Below, in pieces: positions 7,207-10,916 of a DNA stretch of 10,916 nucleotides. The notes beneath the pieces were generated by a model that was not told the DNA's origin, searched no databases, and saw nothing but the letters and a program-made list of their open reading frames with translations. The stretch's first letter is position 1. Each line of letters begins with the position of its first letter. A program made the position numbers and the translations under genes. Location: the NCBI GenBank assembly GCA_946056785.1, contig CAMGKS010000029.1, positions 1 through 10,916 on the forward strand, written 5' to 3'. The DNA comes from an uncultured Clostridia bacterium. GTDB taxonomy: Bacteria > Bacillota > Clostridia > Christensenellales > CAG-917.

Positions 7207-7362
7207 AGACGTAAACAATGATAAAACAAGCAGAAAACAAAGTGCTGATAATTGTATTAAAGCGAATGACAAATTTTAAAGCGTCATTCGTTACACGGTT
7301 CGCTTTTCAGAACGTAAACTTGACTTAAAGACGACTAATTGAATCAAACGGCTAATTGAATT
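7207..7362. other. Convergent intergenic region, left part, with competing inverted repeats
   Basis: No gene is visible. CGAATGAC (7263-7270) can pair with GTCATTCG (7283-7290), an 8-bp stem with a 12-nt loop. AAAGCGAA (7259-7266) can instead pair with TTCGCTTT (7299-7306). The two pairings share bases 7263-7266 and exclude each other. Neither is followed by a strong T run, so these are weak terminator candidates for the permease gene. Confidence 0.4.
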
Positions 7363-7383
7363 AAGCGATTGAATTAATCAAGC
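7333..7383 (+). repeat. Imperfect short tandem repeat around AATTGAAT
   Basis: AATTGAAT occurs at 7337-7344 and again 17 nt later at 7354-7361. ATTGAATTAA at 7355-7364 recurs at 7368-7377. The surrounding bases (GCTAA before, TCAA/TTAAGC after) are also partly conserved. The last unit is reused as the stem of a terminator. Confidence 0.6.
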
Positions 7384-7390
7384 TTTTTTT
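7363..7390 (+). terminator. Probable rho-independent terminator for the permease unit
   Basis: AAGC-GATT (7363-7370) pairs with AATC (7376-7379) and, after a 2-nt AA bulge, with GCTT (7382-7385). The loop is GAATT, and T residues run on to 7390. The stem is moderate because it is AT-rich and bulged. Confidence 0.5.
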
Positions 7391-7403
7391 AAACCGTTAT
7401 GCG

Positions 7404-7439
7404 GTTGCGTTTAACTTAAAGTTAGCCGCAACGTTTTTA
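7404..7439 (+). terminator. Second plus-strand terminator
   Basis: GTTGCG (7404-7409) pairs with CGCAAC (7427-7432), and TAAC (7412-7415) pairs with GTTA (7421-7424) beyond a 2x2 internal loop. GTTTTTAT follows. A competing small hairpin, AACCG (7392-7396) with CGGTT (7402-7406), overlaps its 5' arm. Confidence 0.55.
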
Positions 7440-7471
7440 TTAAGTTTAAACGTAACGAAAAAACTCCATAA

Positions 7472-7500
7472 ACAAAAAAAAACGCCTGCAAGCAGGCGTT
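7472..7500 (-). terminator. Strong rho-independent terminator for the 150-residue orphan gene
   Basis: AACGCCTG (7481-7488) pairs perfectly with CAGGCGTT (7493-7500) around a four-base CAAG loop. On the minus strand the hairpin runs directly into about nine T residues (plus-strand A run 7473-7482). It lies 72 nt past the stop of the minus-strand gene at 7573. It may also act weakly on the plus strand, where TTTAATTT follows. Confidence 0.85.
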
Positions 7501-7572
7501 TAATTTATGATTTTCCTTTTGCTGACAATAGCGTCAGACGTAGAAAAGCGAATATTTTGTTTTGGAACTAAA

Positions 7573-8025
7573 CTAATATACTTCTTCGGTTGTGTTAAGT
7601 TGCGTTGAACTCATCGACGAAAAGTTGAATCCGTATTTTGCCAAAATCTGATTTTCAATTTCAGATTGTTTACTTACAACCGAGTTGTCCATAGGTATTC
7701 TTCCGTCCTTATGAAGTTTTTGCAAATTGGCATTGTTTGTTTTTTCACTCTGTTTAATATATTTGTCCAATCCTTTTATTTCGCTCTCATAATTTTTTTT
7801 ATCTTCTTTGCTTAGAATTTTAAAAGATTTTACCAAATCGCCGTAAAGGGTAGCCCCCTTTTTAAGACCGAGACTTTTATACGACAACGCTTCGTAATTG
7901 AATCCGTTTCTGTAATCGCAGATAAAAGCGTCGTAGGCAAAACACTTTAACAAGTCTATGCCGGCTTTTAAATCGCCGCTACTGTATTTGCTGCTGAGTT
8001 CAAAAATAACCCTATCGTTTTTCAT
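7573..8025 (-). CDS. Hypothetical protein, 150 residues, unrecognised
   Basis: I do not recognise this protein. It is soluble by appearance, with no signal peptide or membrane segment. It begins MKNDRVIFELSSKYSSGDLK and has two cysteines near residues 28 and 36. A charged, probably helical middle (about 65-100) precedes a polar serine/threonine-rich end. It is very likely a real gene. AGGAGGG at plus-strand 8030-8036 lies 4 nt before its ATG, one of the best ribosome binding sites in the window. A strong terminator follows the stop. Codon use matches its neighbours. It lies 155 nt downstream of the mutase-like gene on the same strand. No convincing terminator separates them, so read-through is possible, but the gap is long enough for its own promoter. 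Stop is TAG. No function can be offered. Confidence 0.75.
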   Translation of the reverse strand: MKNDRVIFELSSKYSSGDLKAGIDLLKCFAYDAFICDYRNGFNYEALSYKSLGLKKGATLYGDLVKSFKILSKEDKKNYESEIKGLDKYIKQSEKTNNANLQKLHKDGRIPMDNSVVSKQSEIENQILAKYGFNFSSMSSTQLNTTEEVY

Positions 8026-8180
8026 ATTTCCCTCCTGAAATTTTTATTGATTTAATGCGGTAGCCAACGGTTTTTAGTTAAGCTGAATTTTGCGTATTGA
8101 TTTTTATAAACGTCTAATGCAATCTGATGAAAATTGCAATAGGGCAAGGATAAATTTGACGGACAATAAGCTTTTTATGT

Positions 8181-9380
8181 TTATTGCAACGAAAAGAATT
8201 TTCTGATTAAAGCTTCGGGCGTGTACAACGCTTTGTCTGCCGCAGTACTTTCGTTGTACGTGTCGCTTTCGCCCAATTTTTCTTTTGAAGAATACATCAT
8301 AAACGGAACGGGAGTGCCGTCGTGAGTTCTGGTCGATAACGGCGTAAAATGGTCGGGCATAACAAGCATGGCAAAATCAGAGCCTTTAAGAGCCGCGAGA
8401 AGCGTTCCGATGATTTTTTGGTCTATAAGTTCGATGGAACGCTTTTTGCCGTCTGCATCGCCTTGATGACCGCATTCGTCCGGTGCTTCGAGATGTATGA
8501 AACAAAAATCGTTTCCGTCGTTTAACGCTTTTACGGCGGCTTCGGCTTTGCCGTCGAAATTTGTATCTATTGTTCCCGTAGCGCCTTCGACGTCGATGCT
8601 CTTCATTCCGCTTCCGATTGCTATGCCTTTAAGCAAGTCAACCGCAGAAATCATCGCTCCTTTTAAGCCGTAGCGTTCTTTAAAGTTTTCGAGTTTAGGG
8701 CGAGTGCCTTGTCCCCAAAGCCAGATACTGTTTGCAACGTTTTTGCCCGCTTCTTTGCGTTTTGCGTTGACAGGGTGGCTGTTCAATATACTTTGCGACT
8801 CTTTCATTAAGGACAAATAAAGTTCGCAGTTGTCGCCTTTAGGTAAAAAATCTTTAATCGGTTTGCCCGTTATATCATGCGGCGGAGTAAGCGACGAGTC
8901 GGTTTTTCCGTTTTTGCAAATAAGGCAATGGCGATAGCTTACGCCCGAATAAAATTTAAGGATGTCGCTACCGAGTTTGTTTTCCACCGCTTTTATGAGT
9001 TCGGCGGCTTCTGTCGAAGAGATTTCGCCTGCCGAATAGTCAATCATCGTTTTTGATTCGTACGGTTCGTCGTCTGAAAGCGTAACAAGGTTGCAACGTA
9101 AAGCTACGTCGCCGTCTTTCATATCTATTCCGAGGGAAAGAGCCTCAAGTGGGCTTCTCCCTGTGTAACACGCTTTTGCGTCGTAGCCTAAGGCGGAAAG
9201 GTTTGCAACGTCAGAACCCGGTTTCATACCGGAAGGGACGGTGTCGACTCTTCCTTGGAGTGCCGTTTTTGCCATAAAATCGATATTTGGTTTATTTGCA
9301 GCTTCAAGCGGTGTTTTTCCGCCGAATTTGTCTGATTTAAAATCTGCCATGCCGTCGCATAGTACAAGTACGTATTTCAT
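8181..9380 (-). CDS. ApgM-family cofactor-independent phosphoglycerate mutase-like enzyme (possible homoserine kinase)
   Basis: A 399-residue member of the alkaline phosphatase superfamily in its archaeal-type (ApgM) mutase branch. Visible motifs are the metal-binding CDGMAD (Asp9), PSGMKPGSDVANLSALGYD (49-67) with the nucleophile Ser56, TGRSPLEA (73-80) and PPHDITGKP (166-174). HLEAPDECGHQGD (296-308) contributes Asp301 and His305; PDH (342-344) and THDGTPVPF (352-360, His353) complete the metal ligands. Nothing essential is missing and length is normal. ApgM enzymes interconvert 2- and 3-phosphoglycerate. A closely related bacterial branch has been proposed, and in Bacteroides supported genetically, to be a homoserine kinase in threonine synthesis, and I cannot separate the two by eye. 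No threonine or glycolytic gene lies next to it. The start is fixed by GAGGT (plus-strand 9385-9389), 4 nt before ATG. Confidence 0.85.
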   Translation of the reverse strand: MKYVLVLCDGMADFKSDKFGGKTPLEAANKPNIDFMAKTALQGRVDTVPSGMKPGSDVANLSALGYDAKACYTGRSPLEALSLGIDMKDGDVALRCNLVTLSDDEPYESKTMIDYSAGEISSTEAAELIKAVENKLGSDILKFYSGVSYRHCLICKNGKTDSSLTPPHDITGKPIKDFLPKGDNCELYLSLMKESQSILNSHPVNAKRKEAGKNVANSIWLWGQGTRPKLENFKERYGLKGAMISAVDLLKGIAIGSGMKSIDVEGATGTIDTNFDGKAEAAVKALNDGNDFCFIHLEAPDECGHQGDADGKKRSIELIDQKIIGTLLAALKGSDFAMLVMPDHFTPLSTRTHDGTPVPFMMYSSKEKLGESDTYNESTAADKALYTPEALIRKFFSLQ

Positions 9381-9395
9381 AATTACCTCGGATAT

Positions 9396-9424
9396 AATTT
9401 AACACGAAATTGCTTTATTGTAAA
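9396..9424 (-). promoter_or_regulatory. Possible promoter for the mutase-like gene
   Basis: Read on the minus strand, TTTACA (plus 9419-9424) and TAAATT (plus 9396-9401) are separated by 17 nt. The -35 matches 5 of 6 consensus bases and the -10 matches 4 of 6. Transcription would begin close to the ribosome binding site, leaving a very short leader, so this is tentative. Confidence 0.35.
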
Positions 9425-9727
9425 TAATTGGCGTACAAATGGCATACAAAAATTTTAAAACCGACGTTAAAGGGGGAATACTTATTTTTTAATTCGATTG
9501 CTACTTGCGTTTTCGCTATATGGCGGAGAAGATTTTAAAACTAATAAAACAAAGTTATACGTTAAATTTAAAAGCGTCAAACCAAAGTAACACGCTTAAT
9601 TTGCGTTGAATAAGTTTAGCCTAAAATGTTTACGGAGTAAAGCAAGAAATTTAAACTCAGTTAAAAAATCGCAAAAGCTAAAAAAAGATTTCAGGTGTGT
9701 TAAATACTTCTGCGTTTTTAATTTGCG
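9425..9727. other. AT-rich intergenic region between mutase-like and acyltransferase genes
   Basis: No open frame with a usable ribosome binding site is seen on either strand. It holds one terminator-like hairpin (9564-9597). A 12-bp direct repeat, TTAATTTGCGTT, occurs at 9596-9607 and again at 9718-9729; the second copy overlaps the acyltransferase stop codon. Nothing else stands out. Confidence 0.5.
9564..9597 (-). terminator. Possible terminator downstream of the acyltransferase gene
   Basis: AAGCGT (9572-9577) pairs with ACGCTT (9592-9597) across a 14-nt loop. On the minus strand TTTTAAATTT follows immediately. The stem is short and the hairpin lies about 130 nt past the stop codon. Confidence 0.35.
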
Positions 9728-10696
9728 TTAAAACAAAACTCCGTATCCCGTCTGAAGTACGCAAATCGTTTCCAAAAGCAGTGCAATAAAAACTATATGC
9801 ACGACGTAAACGATTAAGGTGTGGCGTCCTAAGAAATTTACGGCTATATTCCAATTGCCGTCAAATTTAGGCAAAAGCGAAGTCTTGTTTTTGTATATCG
9901 TAAGTCCCATAACGTTGCCGATAAAAAAGAACGCCGCATAAGGGATAAAAGGGAAGAAATCGGCAGGAGAAATTTCTGTTTGCGAAAAAATCGTATGACA
10001 TTTGAAATCGATGAAGTGCAAACCGTCAAAATACTGCGTAGGGAAGAGATATGCCAATTCAATCGGCAGATTGTTTGGCGGCGTATAGTAGTAAAACAAC
10101 GATAAAACGATTAATGCTGCCGCAGAGGAAAGTCCTAGTAAGACGTATTTCCCATAAGGAATGCGTTTAAGTACTGCTTCTGCAATCGCATAAAGCATTA
10201 TACACGTGGCGAGGAAATTTAAAACGCCGTAATTAGTAATCGTTTCGTCGCCAACGAGTTTTGCTGCGGCATAGCTTAGCAATGAATAGACGGTGGCTAC
10301 CAACGACAAAATCAGACCTCGCTTTAAGTTGGAACGGGAAAGCGAGCAGGAAATGCCGCAAAGAGAGAAAAAGAAAAACAGAACGACGACGTGGACGTAA
10401 TCTCTCGGGCTGTCGTAAAGATAGAAATAACAAAAATCAACGAACGCCTGACCGGAAGTCGTTTCGCTCAGAGCGTATCCGAAAACGTGGCAACCGAAAA
10501 AAAACAGGTGGTCGAAAATCATTAAAATTATGCAAATGCCACGCAAAAAATCAAGTTCCCAAATTCTTTTTTTTGAATCTAAAAACTTGTTTAAAGAAAA
10601 ACCGTTATCGTGCGATTCGGTTTTCAATCGGACATTTTCGGCGTCGGGCTTAACCGAATAATCCTTTTTAAACAATAAATTCGTATCTTTTTTCAA
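9728..10696 (-). CDS. DUF1624 / HGSNAT-like membrane acyltransferase
   Basis: A 322-residue integral membrane protein resembling the bacterial relatives of heparan-alpha-glucosaminide N-acetyltransferase. After a hydrophilic N-terminus (1-43) comes the hallmark WELDFLRG (46-53) leading into ILMIFDHL, with Asp49, Arg52 and His63. About seven or eight hydrophobic segments follow. FSLCGISCSLSRS matches the family's second helix motif. Near the C-terminus are ADFFPFIPYAAFFFIGNVMG and FLGRHTLIVYVVHI. The human homologue transfers acetyl groups across a membrane to an amino sugar. For bacterial members the acceptor is usually unknown, and cell-surface glycan acylation is inference. The start is TTG. 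It is supported by AAAGGA (plus 10702-10707) 5 nt upstream and by a TTGA overlap with the stop of the preceding gene, implying translational coupling. Confidence 0.8.
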   Translation of the reverse strand: MKKDTNLLFKKDYSVKPDAENVRLKTESHDNGFSLNKFLDSKKRIWELDFLRGICIILMIFDHLFFFGCHVFGYALSETTSGQAFVDFCYFYLYDSPRDYVHVVVLFFFFSLCGISCSLSRSNLKRGLILSLVATVYSLLSYAAAKLVGDETITNYGVLNFLATCIMLYAIAEAVLKRIPYGKYVLLGLSSAAALIVLSLFYYYTPPNNLPIELAYLFPTQYFDGLHFIDFKCHTIFSQTEISPADFFPFIPYAAFFFIGNVMGLTIYKNKTSLLPKFDGNWNIAVNFLGRHTLIVYVVHIVFIALLLETICVLQTGYGVLF

Positions 10697-10707
10697 CGTT
10701 TTCCTTT
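10693..10707 (-). promoter_or_regulatory. Ribosome binding site and TTGA stop/start overlap
   Basis: On the minus strand AAAGGA-N5-TTGA places the acyltransferase TTG start (10696-10694) so that it shares two bases with the TGA stop (10695-10693) of the upstream gene. This decides the start codon and suggests the two proteins are made together. Confidence 0.75.
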
Positions 10708-10916
10708 GCCGTCTTTATATTGCGTCGAAACCTTTTCAAGTCCGTCCGCAGTTTCTTCGTATAAGTCGTAACGGTTTTCGTATTCGTACACCGTGATGCC
10801 CGGATTTACTCGGCTTTTATAAATTTTCGGGGCTTCGGGAGCGCCTCTGCGAATTTTGCCCGTGTATTCGATAACCTTGCCGTCGATAAAATACTTTTGA
10901 ATGGGTTTTATGATAA
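10693..10916 (-). CDS. C-terminal part of an unidentified hydrophilic protein (truncated by window end)
   Basis: The frame enters from the right edge and ends in TGA at plus 10693-10695, giving 73 residues. It begins IIKPIQKYFIDGKVIEYTGK and ends YKDGKGKR. The fragment is soluble and rich in Lys, Tyr, Glu and Gly, with alternating polar/hydrophobic stretches (KVIEYTGKI, GITVYEYENRYDLYEE) that suggest beta strands. No family is recognised. Its codon choice resembles the neighbouring genes. Its stop overlaps the acyltransferase start, so the two belong to one operon and may act in one process. The N-terminus, and therefore any domain that could name it, lies outside the window. Confidence 0.65.
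   Translation of the reverse strand, partial: IIKPIQKYFIDGKVIEYTGKIRRGAPEAPKIYKSRVNPGITVYEYENRYDLYEETADGLEKVSTQYKDGKGKR

Noticed and set aside
10261..10653. Plus-strand open frame of 130 codons rich in Arg/Lys
   Set aside because: It is antisense to the acyltransferase, whose membrane topology and family motifs are clear. Its composition is that expected of an antisense shadow of hydrophobic codons.

Overview
The window is AT-rich, with frequent AAA/TTT codons and Shine-Dalgarno sites of the AGGAGG type. It has sigma-A-like promoters and rho-independent terminators. The protein families and this style fit a Bacillota (Firmicutes) genome, probably an anaerobic gut-type clostridial lineage. 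That placement is inference from composition and gene families; no rRNA or other phylogenetic marker is present.

Left part, plus strand (1-7206). The first ~53 bases are compositionally foreign and may be a chimeric contig end. They run in frame into a short C-terminal coding tail that stops at 116. Next come an O-antigen ligase/polymerase-like membrane protein (251-1849) and a Wzz/YveK-like chain-length regulator (1977-3422), closed by a strong terminator. A 46-residue zinc-ribbon microprotein follows (3601-3741). A near-consensus promoter then drives a membrane-anchored CapD/FlaA1-type nucleotide-sugar 4,6-dehydratase/epimerase (3940-5811). An ArsB/NhaD-type permease (5851-7206) lies 39 nt downstream, probably in the same transcript. 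The polymerase, chain-length regulator and sugar-nucleotide enzyme together point to surface polysaccharide synthesis: one makes a modified sugar nucleotide, and the other two polymerise repeat units and control their length. The glycosyltransferases, flippase and phosphotyrosine kinase/phosphatase that usually accompany them are not in the window.

Middle (7207-7572) is a convergent intergenic region. It holds two probable plus-strand terminators, a short imperfect tandem repeat, several overlapping inverted repeats and one strong minus-strand terminator.

Right part, minus strand (7573-10916). From right to left in transcription order there is a truncated hydrophilic protein of unknown function whose stop overlaps the TTG start of a DUF1624/HGSNAT-like membrane acyltransferase (9728-10696). 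After a 347-nt AT-rich gap come an ApgM-family phosphoglycerate mutase-like enzyme (8181-9380), which could be the alternative homoserine kinase, and an unrecognised 150-residue protein with its own strong ribosome binding site and terminator (7573-8025).

I found no tRNA, rRNA, CRISPR array, transposase or phage module. I see no clear evidence of a wholly new multi-gene system. The points most worth a second look are the identity of the mutase-like enzyme, the EF-hand-like loop on the polymerase tail, the coupled unknown/acyltransferase pair, the orphan 150-residue protein, and the foreign-looking left edge.
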